The notes below the pieces were generated by a model that saw only the letters and a program-made list of their open reading frames with translations, ran no database searches and was not told the DNA's origin. Shown one piece after another: positions 1 through 8,291 of a DNA stretch of 64,000 nt. Each line of letters begins with the position of its first letter. Within the stretch, counting starts at the first letter, position 1. This DNA comes from Pseudomonas migulae NBRC 103157. Its GTDB lineage: Bacteria > Pseudomonadota > Gammaproteobacteria > Pseudomonadales > Pseudomonadaceae. The stretch lies in the NCBI RefSeq assembly GCF_002091715.1, contig NZ_BDAG01000014.1:62001-126000 (forward strand), given 5' to 3'. The position numbers were made by a program, and so were the translations under genes.

Positions 1-1
1 T

Positions 2-886
2 CCAAAGAGCGGTGTCGAGGTGATCTGGAACCACATCACTCGCTATCGCGGTGGCAGCGTGACCCGTCTGGTGACCCAGGCCACCCCGCAACCGAACGGC
101 TCGTTCAGCCTGGTGTACTTCCAGGACCAGTTCGTATTCCGCGACAAGATGAAAGATTTCGATCCGGCAAACCCGGGCAACATCCTGTTCTACTTCAAGC
201 AGGAAGTGACCGCGCCGGCACGTCTGGCCGGTGGTGTGCTGCTGGTGCACGAAACCCTCGACCAGGTGGCGGAACCACGTTCGGCGTGGGTCTACAACGC
301 CGGTCAGCGTCGTGTGCGTCGTGCGCCGCAAGTGTCCTATGACGGGCCGGGTACCGCAGCGGACGGCCTGCGTACCTCCGATAACCTGGACATGTACAAC
401 GGTGCGCCGGATCGCTACGACTGGAAACTCGAAGGCAAGAAAGAGATGTACATCGCCTCCGACAGCTACAAGCTCGACGATCCGAAGCTGAAGTACGCCG
501 ACATTATCAAGGCCGGTCACATCAACCAGGACCTGGCTCGTTACGAGCTGCGTCGGGTCTGGCACGTGGTCGCAACCCTGAAGGAAGGTCAGCGTCACAT
601 CTACGCCAAGCGTGACTTCTACATCGACGAAGACACCTGGCAAGCGGCGGTGATCGATCACTACGACGGTCGCAATCAACTCTGGCGTGTAGCCGAAGCT
701 CACGCCCAGAACTACTACAACGTTCAAGTGCCGTGGTACACCCTGGAAACCCTGTACGACCTGCAGTCTGGCCGTTACCTGGCACTGGGTATGAAGAACG
801 AAGAGAAGTCGGCGTATAACTTCGGTTTCACTGCCACCACCAGCGACTTCACTCCGGCGGCATTGCGTCAGGCCGGGGTTCGTTAA
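2..886 (+). CDS. DUF1329 family outer-membrane-associated protein, 5' end missing
   Basis: The reading frame is open from base 2, so the gene starts before the window and about 294 C-terminal residues are visible; the family is usually around 450 residues. The Trp/Tyr-rich beta-type sequence (VIWNHITRYRGG near the start, then YNAGQRRVRRAP and the late segment YETLYDLQSGRYLALG-like) fits DUF1329 proteins, which resemble LolB-type lipoprotein folds. In pseudomonads these usually sit beside a DUF1302 protein and an RND-type exporter, and a role in envelope lipid or hydrophobic-compound handling is suspected but unproven. A strong terminator follows 29 bases after the stop. The family call is from remembered family features; the function is unknown. 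Confidence 0.8.
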   Translation, partial: PKSGVEVIWNHITRYRGGSVTRLVTQATPQPNGSFSLVYFQDQFVFRDKMKDFDPANPGNILFYFKQEVTAPARLAGGVLLVHETLDQVAEPRSAWVYNAGQRRVRRAPQVSYDGPGTAADGLRTSDNLDMYNGAPDRYDWKLEGKKEMYIASDSYKLDDPKLKYADIIKAGHINQDLARYELRRVWHVVATLKEGQRHIYAKRDFYIDEDTWQAAVIDHYDGRNQLWRVAEAHAQNYYNVQVPWYTLETLYDLQSGRYLALGMKNEEKSAYNFGFTATTSDFTPAALRQAGVR

Positions 887-914
887 CCTGAACTGAACAG
901 AGGCCGCATCCTCG

Positions 915-947
915 AAAAAAGCCCCGACTGGTTCGGGGCTTTTTTTT
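915..947 (+). terminator. Rho-independent terminator after the DUF1329 gene
   Basis: Stem AAGCCCCGA / TCGGGGCTT with a short loop, preceded by A6 and followed by T8. It separates the DUF1329 gene from the regulator downstream. Confidence 0.9.
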
Positions 948-1060
948 GCACGTAGACTTTTTGTAGCCATTTGTAGCAATAACCTTCAATACCTCTTCGT
1001 TTACCGCTAGGCTGCGGACATCTGCAACGCCGCCAACAGCATTTCAAACAAGAGCCGGCC

Positions 1061-3799
1061 ATGACTGATTTGTCCCCACTCCCGGGCCCTGCAAGCGCTG
1101 CCGTCGCGACACTGGACGGTCGTTTCTTTCGGCCACCGCTGCCTGACGGGCACGTGCTGCGACCTCGTTTGTGCGAACGCCTGAGTGCCGGCCTCGGTGG
1201 CAGGCTGTTGCTGGTCAGCGCACCGGCGGGGTTCGGCAAGAGTTCGCTGGCAGTCGAGTTCTGCCAGGGGCTGCCAGCTCACTGGCAAAGCCTGTGGCTG
1301 GGGTTGAGTCCGCGAGATAACGATCCCGGGCGTTTTCTAGAACGGTTGCTCGAAGGCCTCCAGGACTTTTTTCCGCAGTTGGGCAGGCAGTCCCTGGGCC
1401 TGTTGAAAATGCGTCAGCGGCATCAGCCGTTTGCCTTCGAAGAATGGCTGGACGGTTTGCTCGACGAGTTGGCCGTGCATTTGTTGCCGACGGCGCCACT
1501 GCTGCTGGTACTCGATGACTACCATCTGGCCCAGGGCCCGGTGCTCGATCGTTGCCTGCAATTTTTCCTCAATCATCTTCCTGACGGCTTGCTGGTGATG
1601 GTCACCAGTCGCCAGCGTCCGGACTGGCATCTGGCACGCCTGCGCCTGTCACGGCAATTGCTCGAGTTGCATGAGCAGGATCTGCGTCTGACCCACGACG
1701 AAGCCTTGACCCTGCTCGACCGACACAGCACGTCCTTGCGCGGCGAAGCGCTGGAGAGCCTGATCCAGCGCAGCGAGGGCTGGGTCGCTGGCTTGCGTTT
1801 CTGGTTACTGGCGGCTTCCGAAGCCGGCTCCGAAGGCGCATTGCCCCAGTCCTTGCATGGCGGGGAAGGGCTGATTCGCGATTACCTGCTCGAAGAGGTC
1901 ATCGATTGTCTGCCCGCCGAGGTGCAGTCATTTCTGTATGACACAGCGCCTCAGGAGCGTTTTTGCAGCGAGCTGTGCGACGCTGTCCGCGAGGCGCATG
2001 ACAGTGCCGAGATCCTGGGTTTTCTGCTCGCGCATCAAGTGTTCCTGGTGCCGCTGGACGAACACGGTCACTGGTATCGTTATCACCATCTGTTTTCCGA
2101 CCTGCTGCGCACCCGGCCTACCCGTCAGGCAATGGTGCCGGCGGCCAGCCTGCACCTGCGCGCCTGTCGCTGGTTCAATGCCCAGGGCCTGCTCGATGAA
2201 GCGGTAGAGCAGGCGTTGCGCGCCGGGCATCTGGACGTGGCGGCCAATCTGGTACAGAACCTTTCCGAAGAACAACTGCTGGCAGAACAGAATGTCGGCA
2301 TGTTGCTGCGCTGGAAAATGGATTTGCCCGACAGCCTGTTGATCAGCACGCCCCGTTTGATCGTGCTCTACAGCTGGGCGCTGGGGCTGGCCTGTCAGCT
2401 GGATGCCGCCGAGGAGCTGGCCAGTCACCTGAGCCGCTTCCTGCCGGCGCCATCGGCCACCGCGCAGAAGTCCATGCTGGCGCAATGGCTGGCCTTGAGC
2501 GGCATCATCGCCCGAGGTCGCGGCAATCGCGAGTTGACGCTGCTGTATTGCACCGAAGCGCTGGAGAGTCTTCCGTCCAAGCGTTACGGCCAGCGCCTGA
2601 TGTGCCTTTCAACCCTGTCCAACCTGGCCATTGCCGACGGCGACTTATGGCGGGCCCGCGGTCTGAACCGTGATTCTCTGGAGCTGGCGCAACGGGTGGG
2701 CAATCCATTGTTCGAAGCGTTGGCCCATTACGATCGAGCCCGGGTATTGCAGGCGCGAGGGGAGATCCTGCGTTCGCTGGATGAAGTCCACCAGGGGCTG
2801 CAACGCCTGCAAGGATTGTCGTCGCAACGGCTCTATGCCGTACGCGCCCGGCTGACCTTGTACGAGGGGTTCCTGCTGGCCCTGCGTCTGCAACCGCAGA
2901 CGGCGCGGCTGCGCTTGCAGGCGGGGTTGACTGAAGCCCGCGCCTGTCGCGATATCAGCGTTCTGATCGGCCATTGCGTGATCGCCAGGCTCGAAGGCAG
3001 CAGCGGCGAATATGCCAAGGCGTTTGCCGAACTCGCCGAAGCCGAACGGCTGATGCACATCTGGGACGTACCGCCGATCTACTATCTGGCGATGATCACC
3101 CTGGTCAAATGCGAGCTCTGGCTGGCTCAGGGGCGTACCGATCTGGCGGAAGCCTGGCTGGCGCGGCTGGGCCAGACCTACAACGGCGAACAGCCGGCCG
3201 CCCCACCGGAGTTCCATCCGCAACTGCCGCTGCATATCGAATTGCAACAGGCCTTGCTGGAGGTCATTCAGGCGCAGCCGATGCTGGCCGAGGGACGATT
3301 GAATGCGTTGCTCGAGCATGGTCAGCAAACCGGTCGGCAATTACTCAGTGTGATGGCCCTGACACAGAAAACCGAACTGCTGCTTGCGCATAACCGTGAG
3401 CCTGAAGCCCGGCAGGCCTTCGCTCAGTCCCTGGAAGCGGCCAGCGGCGGCGCGCTGCAGCCTTTTGATGGCTTGCTGAGCAAACACCCCGACTGGCTTC
3501 GCGAGCAGTTGCAGAACTGCGCGAAAGCCGTGGTTTCGCAGAGCCTTTCAGAACGGCTCCCCCTTGCCGCCGCGCGCATTGCCCCGGAGCCCTCACAAGC
3601 CTGCGAACAGCTCAGCTCCCGCGAACTGTCGGTTCTGAAACTCATTGCCCAAGGCTGCTCCAATCAGGAAATCAGCGATCAGCTGTTCATTTCCCTGCAC
3701 ACCGTTAAAACCCATGCCAGCCACATCAACAGCAAGCTCGGGGTTGAGCGGCGCACGCAGGCGGTGGCTCGGGCGAAGGCGTTGGGTGTTTTGGGCTGA
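1061..3799 (+). CDS. LuxR-family large ATP-binding (MalT-like, LAL) transcriptional regulator
   Basis: A 912-residue protein with the MalT/LAL layout. An N-terminal STAND-type NTPase carries Walker A APAGFGKSS at residues 54-62 and Walker B LLLVLDD at about 147-153. A long helical TPR-like middle follows (about 350-830). A C-terminal LuxR helix-turn-helix occupies about 845-912 (LSSRELSVLKLIAQGCSNQE, then HTVKTHASHINSKLGV). Such proteins bind ATP and an inducer, multimerise and activate promoters through the HTH. It lies just downstream of the DUF1329 gene behind a terminator, so it is transcribed separately but may control that locus (inference). The ATG at 1061 is the first that gives the whole NTPase domain. 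Inducer and targets are not visible. Confidence 0.85.
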   Translation: MTDLSPLPGPASAAVATLDGRFFRPPLPDGHVLRPRLCERLSAGLGGRLLLVSAPAGFGKSSLAVEFCQGLPAHWQSLWLGLSPRDNDPGRFLERLLEGLQDFFPQLGRQSLGLLKMRQRHQPFAFEEWLDGLLDELAVHLLPTAPLLLVLDDYHLAQGPVLDRCLQFFLNHLPDGLLVMVTSRQRPDWHLARLRLSRQLLELHEQDLRLTHDEALTLLDRHSTSLRGEALESLIQRSEGWVAGLRFWLLAASEAGSEGALPQSLHGGEGLIRDYLLEEVIDCLPAEVQSFLYDTAPQERFCSELCDAVREAHDSAEILGFLLAHQVFLVPLDEHGHWYRYHHLFSDLLRTRPTRQAMVPAASLHLRACRWFNAQGLLDEAVEQALRAGHLDVAANLVQNLSEEQLLAEQNVGMLLRWKMDLPDSLLISTPRLIVLYSWALGLACQLDAAEELASHLSRFLPAPSATAQKSMLAQWLALSGIIARGRGNRELTLLYCTEALESLPSKRYGQRLMCLSTLSNLAIADGDLWRARGLNRDSLELAQRVGNPLFEALAHYDRARVLQARGEILRSLDEVHQGLQRLQGLSSQRLYAVRARLTLYEGFLLALRLQPQTARLRLQAGLTEARACRDISVLIGHCVIARLEGSSGEYAKAFAELAEAERLMHIWDVPPIYYLAMITLVKCELWLAQGRTDLAEAWLARLGQTYNGEQPAAPPEFHPQLPLHIELQQALLEVIQAQPMLAEGRLNALLEHGQQTGRQLLSVMALTQKTELLLAHNREPEARQAFAQSLEAASGGALQPFDGLLSKHPDWLREQLQNCAKAVVSQSLSERLPLAAARIAPEPSQACEQLSSRELSVLKLIAQGCSNQEISDQLFISLHTVKTHASHINSKLGVERRTQAVARAKALGVLG

Positions 3800-3885
3800 C
3801 GTCGTTTGTCGACACACATGGTGGTGGAGGGCGGGATGCCAATGTGTGCGAAAATCCCCCGTCCCTGTTTATCGAGCATGCCCCG

Positions 3886-4527
3886 ATGTCCCAACAACCG
3901 ACCCTCATCCGCGAAACCTTCCCCGTCGGCCCGTTGCAGTGCAACTGCACGATCATCGGCGATCCGGTCACGAAAAAGGCCATCGTGGTCGATCCGGGCG
4001 GCAATCACGAGCTGATCCTGGCTCGGCTCGACGCCTTGGGCCTGAAGGTGGTCAGCATCATTCATACCCACGCGCACCTGGATCATTTCCTGGCCTCCGG
4101 TCAGTTGAAGGAAAAAACCGGCGCGACCTTGCATCTGCACAAGGAAGATCAGTTCCTCTGGGACAATCTGGAGATGCAATGCCAGATGTTCGGTGTGCCT
4201 TATGCCCCGGTTCCATCCCCCGATCGCTGGTTGGCCGATGATGAAGAACTGGCCTGCGGCTGCGGCGTGGCATTGCACACGCCCGGTCATACGCCAGGTT
4301 CCATGAGCTTCTGGTTTTCAGAGGCTAAGCTGCTGATTGCCGGTGACACGCTGTTTCGTCGCGGAGTGGGGCGCACGGATTTGTGGGGTGGCGATCAGGC
4401 GACCATCGTGCGTTCGATCAAGCAACGGCTGTATACCCTTGATGAGGAGGCGACAGTGGTGACCGGGCACGGGCCGGATACGCGCCTGGGCGATGAAATG
4501 CGTGACAACCCTTTTGTTCGGGCTTGA
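3886..4527 (+). CDS. YcbL-like MBL-fold hydrolase (type I glyoxalase II-like)
   Basis: A 213-residue metallo-beta-lactamase-fold protein. The metal-binding signature THAHLDH is at residues 61-67, followed by HTPGHTPGS and a late GHGPDT, which supply the remaining metal ligands. Length and the layout (VDPGG, PDRWL, AGDTLFRRGVGRTD, TGHGP) match YcbL proteins, reported as small glyoxalase II-type enzymes hydrolysing S-lactoylglutathione; they lack the long C-terminal substrate domain of GloB. The frame is open from a GTG at 3844, but the ATG at 3886 places the N-terminus where the family normally begins. Substrate specificity is inferred from family only. Confidence 0.85.
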   Translation: MSQQPTLIRETFPVGPLQCNCTIIGDPVTKKAIVVDPGGNHELILARLDALGLKVVSIIHTHAHLDHFLASGQLKEKTGATLHLHKEDQFLWDNLEMQCQMFGVPYAPVPSPDRWLADDEELACGCGVALHTPGHTPGSMSFWFSEAKLLIAGDTLFRRGVGRTDLWGGDQATIVRSIKQRLYTLDEEATVVTGHGPDTRLGDEMRDNPFVRA

Positions 4528-4628
4528 CGGTTACCGATGGAATTTTCGCCTCCCGAAATGATCCAACGCCCGCAAAGGCCGATGCCTTGTTCCGTTGCAC
4601 CATAGAATGCAGAAAGTAGGAGCTCTTC

Positions 4629-5360
4629 ATGTTCACCAAGCAGCGTTTGATTATTGTCGCTACGGCTGTTGCCTTGCTGTCTGGCTGCGCCTCGCCTAAT
4701 CCTTACGACAACCAGGGCCAGGCCGATGGTGGTTCCACGGGCATGAGCAAAACCGCGAAATACGGTGGCCTCGGTGCTCTGGCCGGCGCACTCGCCGGTG
4801 CCGCGATTGACCACAACAACCGTGGCAAGGGGGCGCTGATCGGTGCTGCCGTGGTGGGTGCTTCCGCTGCCGGTTACGGTTACTACGCCGACCAGCAAGA
4901 GAAAAAGCTGCGTGCCAGCATGGCCAATACCGGCGTAGAAGTGCAGCGCCAGGGCGATCAGATCAAACTGATCATGCCGGGCAACATCACGTTCGCCACC
5001 GATTCGGCGAACATCGCTCCAAGCTTCTATCAGCCGCTGAACAACCTGGCAGGCTCGCTCAAGGAGTTCAACCAGAACCAGATCGAGATCGTCGGCTACA
5101 CCGACAGCACGGGCAGCCGTCAGCACAACATGGACCTGTCCCAGCGTCGCGCCCAGAGCGTGGCGACTTACCTGACTTCCCAAGGTGTTAGTGGTGCCAA
5201 CCTGTCGGCGCGCGGTGCGGGGCCGGATAACCCGGTTGCCAGCAACGCTGACGTCAATGGCCGGGCGCAGAACCGTCGGGTCGAGGTCAACCTGAAAGCG
5301 ATTCCGGGTCAGCAGTATGGTGGGCAGCAGCAGCAGGGCACTGTTCAGCAGTATCCATAA
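4629..5360 (+). CDS. OmpA-family lipoprotein (YiaD/Pal-like)
   Basis: A 243-residue envelope protein. An N-terminal lipoprotein signal with lipobox LLSGC gives Cys20 as the lipidated residue. A glycine-zipper region follows (about 48-95, KYGGLGALAGALAGAAI and a second Gly/Ala segment). The OmpA C-terminal peptidoglycan-binding domain spans about 105-225, with the family's TDS.G....N..LS..RA..V pattern and NGRAQNRRVEV near the end. The tail is Gln-rich. It probably tethers the outer membrane to peptidoglycan. A GGAG site lies a few bases before the ATG. It stands alone between neighbours and is followed by a good terminator. Confidence 0.88.
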   Translation: MFTKQRLIIVATAVALLSGCASPNPYDNQGQADGGSTGMSKTAKYGGLGALAGALAGAAIDHNNRGKGALIGAAVVGASAAGYGYYADQQEKKLRASMANTGVEVQRQGDQIKLIMPGNITFATDSANIAPSFYQPLNNLAGSLKEFNQNQIEIVGYTDSTGSRQHNMDLSQRRAQSVATYLTSQGVSGANLSARGAGPDNPVASNADVNGRAQNRRVEVNLKAIPGQQYGGQQQQGTVQQYP

Positions 5361-5383
5361 TCGTCTGACTGAACCCCAGGCGT

Positions 5384-5424
5384 AAAAAAACCGCCCGATC
5401 CTCAACAGATCGGGCGGTTTTTTT
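5384..5424 (+). terminator. Rho-independent terminator after the OmpA-family gene
   Basis: A7 then stem CCGCCCGATC / GATCGGGCGG with a six-base loop and T8. The A-tract makes it possibly bidirectional. Confidence 0.92.
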
Positions 5425-5435
5425 GTTTCGCCCAT

Positions 5436-5526
5436 TCGGGCCTCTTCGCGAGCAAGCCCGCTCCCACAGGGATTTGTGTATGAGCAGAACCCTGTAGGAG
5501 CGGGCTTGCTCGCGAAGAGGCCCGAA
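5436..5526. repeat. REP pair (REPIN), GCGAGCAAGCCCGCTCC type
   Basis: Two near-perfect inverted arms of about 30 bases (5436-5465 and 5497-5526), each carrying CGCGAGCAAGCCCGCTCC or its complement, flank about 31 bases. It lies between the OmpA-family terminator and the 3' end of yhcB. Confidence 0.85.
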
Positions 5527-5554
5527 TCAGCACCAGAGATATTGGATCAGTAAT

Positions 5555-5593
5555 AAAAAAGCCCCCGGACGATCACTCATCCAGGGGCTTTTT
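5555..5593 (-). terminator. Terminator for yhcB
   Basis: Stem AGCCCCTGGATG / imperfect complement, with T runs on the minus strand, located 20 bases after the yhcB stop. Confidence 0.8.
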
Positions 5594-5612
5594 CATGTCG
5601 CGCGAAACCTGA

Positions 5613-6047
5613 TTACTTCTTCAGGCCGTAATGCTCATCGAGCATGCCCGGCGCGTTCGGGGCTTTTGGAGCGTAGTCGCGAGGCGGTTCCTGATTGCGC
5701 GGTGGCGTCAGGCGCTCCCGTGGGGCGGCGGCTGCGTCGGCGTGCAGCGAGGCCAGCAGGCGTTGGCGGGTCTGCTCGTCCAGGGCCAGACGGTTGGCAC
5801 CCTCGGCGAGATGATCCTGCACTTCCTGATAGCTCTGAGTCAGTTTCTTGACCAGGTTTGCAGTGCTGTTGAAGTGGGTGACCACCTCGTTCTGATAACT
5901 GTCGAAACGTTCCTGAATGTCATCCAGCTGACGTTGTGTGCTGCTCGGCGCGGCGTTCGGCACCAGGCGAGCGATCAGGAAACCAATGGCGACACCCACA
6001 ACCAGGGCAAGAGTCGGCAACAACCAAACTAAGAGCGAGTGTTCCAC
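5613..6047 (-). CDS. yhcB: YhcB family (DUF1043) membrane-anchored cell-envelope protein
   Basis: A 144-residue protein: one N-terminal membrane segment (about residues 6-28), a coiled-coil-prone stretch (about 38-105, QRQLDDIQERFDSYQNEVV then HFNSTANLVKKLTQSYQ) and a Pro/Ala-rich tail. This is the YhcB/DUF1043 layout. The E. coli protein interacts with the division and elongation machinery and affects cell shape and envelope synthesis; the same role here is inferred. It is transcribed alone on the minus strand, divergent from the hydrolase gene. Confidence 0.88.
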   Translation of the reverse strand: MEHSLLVWLLPTLALVVGVAIGFLIARLVPNAAPSSTQRQLDDIQERFDSYQNEVVTHFNSTANLVKKLTQSYQEVQDHLAEGANRLALDEQTRQRLLASLHADAAAAPRERLTPPRNQEPPRDYAPKAPNAPGMLDEHYGLKK

Positions 6048-6191
6048 GAGTCCTTCCTCTATAAACGGCTTTGCTTTACGTTAACGGCTCGAACCTGCGC
6101 TGTATACCGCGATTCACTCGCAATACATCGGCACAGACAATTTGCTAGACGAGTCGACCCGATTCGAGGTCACGGAGTTCCTTCCTTGCTT

Positions 6192-6821
6192 ATGCGCGAA
6201 ACCCCTGTAGTGATTGATGGCCCGGTCGGTCAACTGGAAGCTCTTTACCTGAACAATGAAGCGCCTCGCGGCATCGCGCTGATCTGCCACCCGAACCCGG
6301 TGCAGGGCGGCACCATGCTCAACAAAGTGGTCTCGACCCTGCAGCGCACCGCGCGCGATGCCGGTTTGGTTACCTTGCGTTTCAATTACCGTGGCGTCGG
6401 TGCCAGCGAAGGCTCGCACGACATGGGCACCGGCGAAGTCGACGATGCTCAGGCGGCGGCCGCATGGCTGCGGTCGAAGCATCCGGACTTGCCGCTGACG
6501 CTGTTCGGTTTTTCCTTCGGCGGTTTTGTTGCAGCCAGTCTCGGCGGGCGCCTGGAAGCGAAGGGCGAACGGCTCAAGCATTTGTTCATGGTCGCGCCAG
6601 CGGTGATGCGCCTCGGCGATCAAGACCCCCTGCCGCAGCAAGGCGAGCTGACCCTGATCCAACCGGAAACCGACGAAGTCATCGACCCGCAAGCCGTCTA
6701 CGACTGGTCCTCGAAACTCGAGCGTCCCCATGAGCTGCTGAAAGTGGCAGAATGCGGACACTTTTTTCATGGCAAGCTGACTGATCTCAAGGATCTGATC
6801 CTGCCGCGTCTTTCGAATTGA
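6192..6821 (+). CDS. Alpha/beta hydrolase, small OsmC-partner/YcjY-like type
   Basis: A 209-residue alpha/beta hydrolase. The nucleophile elbow GFSFGG puts Ser108 in position; an acid (ETDEVID) and a His in ECGHFFHGKL complete the triad, and HPNPVQGGTM forms the oxyanion-loop region. The fold is minimal, without a lid. The frame extends upstream to 6039, but the ATG at 6192 matches the conserved N-terminus, and the upstream part lies over the divergent yhcB promoter region. It ends 24 bases before trpS and is probably co-transcribed with it. The substrate is unknown. Confidence 0.78.
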   Translation: MRETPVVIDGPVGQLEALYLNNEAPRGIALICHPNPVQGGTMLNKVVSTLQRTARDAGLVTLRFNYRGVGASEGSHDMGTGEVDDAQAAAAWLRSKHPDLPLTLFGFSFGGFVAASLGGRLEAKGERLKHLFMVAPAVMRLGDQDPLPQQGELTLIQPETDEVIDPQAVYDWSSKLERPHELLKVAECGHFFHGKLTDLKDLILPRLSN

Positions 6822-6845
6822 TTGCAGTCTGACAAGCGATTACCC

Positions 6846-8201
6846 ATGACGACTCGTACCCGTATCCTCACCGGCATCACCACCACCGGCACGCCGCATC
6901 TGGGCAACTACGCCGGCGCCATCCGCCCGGCGATCCTTGCCAGTCGCGACAGCAATGCCGATTCGTTCTACTTCCTGGCCGACTACCACGCCCTGATCAA
7001 ATGCGATGACCCGCTGCGCATCCAGCGCTCGCGTCTGGAAATCGCCGCGACCTGGCTGGCCGGTGGCCTGGATGTGGACCGCGTGACGTTCTATCGCCAG
7101 TCCGACATCCCGGAAATCCCCGAGCTGACCTGGCTGCTGACCTGCGTTGCCGCCAAGGGCTTGCTCAACCGCGCCCACGCCTACAAGGCCTCGGTGGACA
7201 AGAACGTCGAAGCCGGCGAAGACCCGGATGCCGGCATCACCATGGGCCTCTACAGCTACCCGGTGCTGATGGCCGCGGACATTCTGATGTTCAACGCGCA
7301 CAAGGTGCCGGTCGGTCGGGACCAGATCCAGCACGTGGAAATGGCCCGCGACATCGGTCAGCGTTTCAACCATCTGTTTGGACAGGGCAAAGAATTCTTC
7401 ACCATGCCCGAGGCGCTGATCGAAGAAAGCGTCGCCACGCTGCCAGGCCTCGACGGTCGCAAGATGTCGAAGAGCTACGACAACACCATCCCGTTGTTCA
7501 GCAGCGCCAAAGAAATGAAAGACGCCATCTCGCGGATCGTCACCGACTCCCGTGCACCGGGCGAAGCGAAAGATCCGGACAACTCACACCTGTTCACCCT
7601 GTTCCAGGCCTTCGCCACCCCGGCGCAGTCCGACGAATTCCGCAGCGAACTGTTGCAGGGCCTGGGTTGGGGCGAGGCGAAGAATCGCCTGTTCCAGCTG
7701 CTCGACAGCGAGTTGGGCGAGTCCCGCGAGCGTTATCACCAACTGATCGAACGCCCGGCGGACCTGGAAGACATCCTGCAAATCGGTGCCAAAAAGGCCC
7801 GTGCCGTGGCGACGCCGTTCCTCAACGAACTGCGTGAAGCGGTGGGCCTGCGTTCTTTTGTTGCTCAGACCCAGGTCGCGGCGACCACCAAGAAGAAAGC
7901 CGTGAAAGCCGCACGCTTCGTCAGCTTCCGTGAAGACGACGGCAGCTTCCGTTTCCGTCTGCTGGCGGCCGATGGCGAGCAATTGTTGCTGTCGCGCAAT
8001 TTCGCCGACGGTAAAACCGCCGGTCAGGTGACCAAGCAACTGCAAGCGGGCCAGCCATTGGACGTGCGCAGCGAAGACTTGAGTTTCAGTGTCTGGCTGG
8101 AAGGCGAGTGCGTTGCCGATAGCCCGGCCTTCGCCGACAGTGCTGCTCGCGATGTCGCCATCGACGCCCTGCGGATTGCGCTGACGCCGGTTCAGGAATA
8201 A
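6846..8201 (+). CDS. trpS: Tryptophan-tRNA ligase with C-terminal extension
   Basis: A 451-residue class I aminoacyl-tRNA synthetase charging tRNA-Trp. The HIGH-like signature is PHLGN (in TGTPHLGNYAGAI), and KMSKS is in DGRKMSKSYDNTI. The catalytic core takes about 335 residues, like the short E. coli enzyme. A further roughly 100 residues form a C-terminal module with FVSFREDDGSFRFRLLAADG, which resembles the DUF1508 fold pattern. I recall long TrpS forms of about this length from pseudomonads. The ATG at 6846 was chosen over an earlier start at 6822, because the first conserved residues follow it directly. Confidence 0.95.
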   Translation: MTTRTRILTGITTTGTPHLGNYAGAIRPAILASRDSNADSFYFLADYHALIKCDDPLRIQRSRLEIAATWLAGGLDVDRVTFYRQSDIPEIPELTWLLTCVAAKGLLNRAHAYKASVDKNVEAGEDPDAGITMGLYSYPVLMAADILMFNAHKVPVGRDQIQHVEMARDIGQRFNHLFGQGKEFFTMPEALIEESVATLPGLDGRKMSKSYDNTIPLFSSAKEMKDAISRIVTDSRAPGEAKDPDNSHLFTLFQAFATPAQSDEFRSELLQGLGWGEAKNRLFQLLDSELGESRERYHQLIERPADLEDILQIGAKKARAVATPFLNELREAVGLRSFVAQTQVAATTKKKAVKAARFVSFREDDGSFRFRLLAADGEQLLLSRNFADGKTAGQVTKQLQAGQPLDVRSEDLSFSVWLEGECVADSPAFADSAARDVAIDALRIALTPVQE

Positions 8202-8291
8202 TCAACGGCTCGGTCCGACCAAGGGCCGATTGCCATTCCCACGGGCCGTCGCTACAGTGACGGCCCGTTTTTGTTGCCTTGCTAACGAATT

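Noticed and set aside
4395..5435. A 346-codon minus-strand frame over the OmpA-family gene
   Set aside because: The plus-strand gene has a lipobox and OmpA domain; the antisense product has no recognisable feature.
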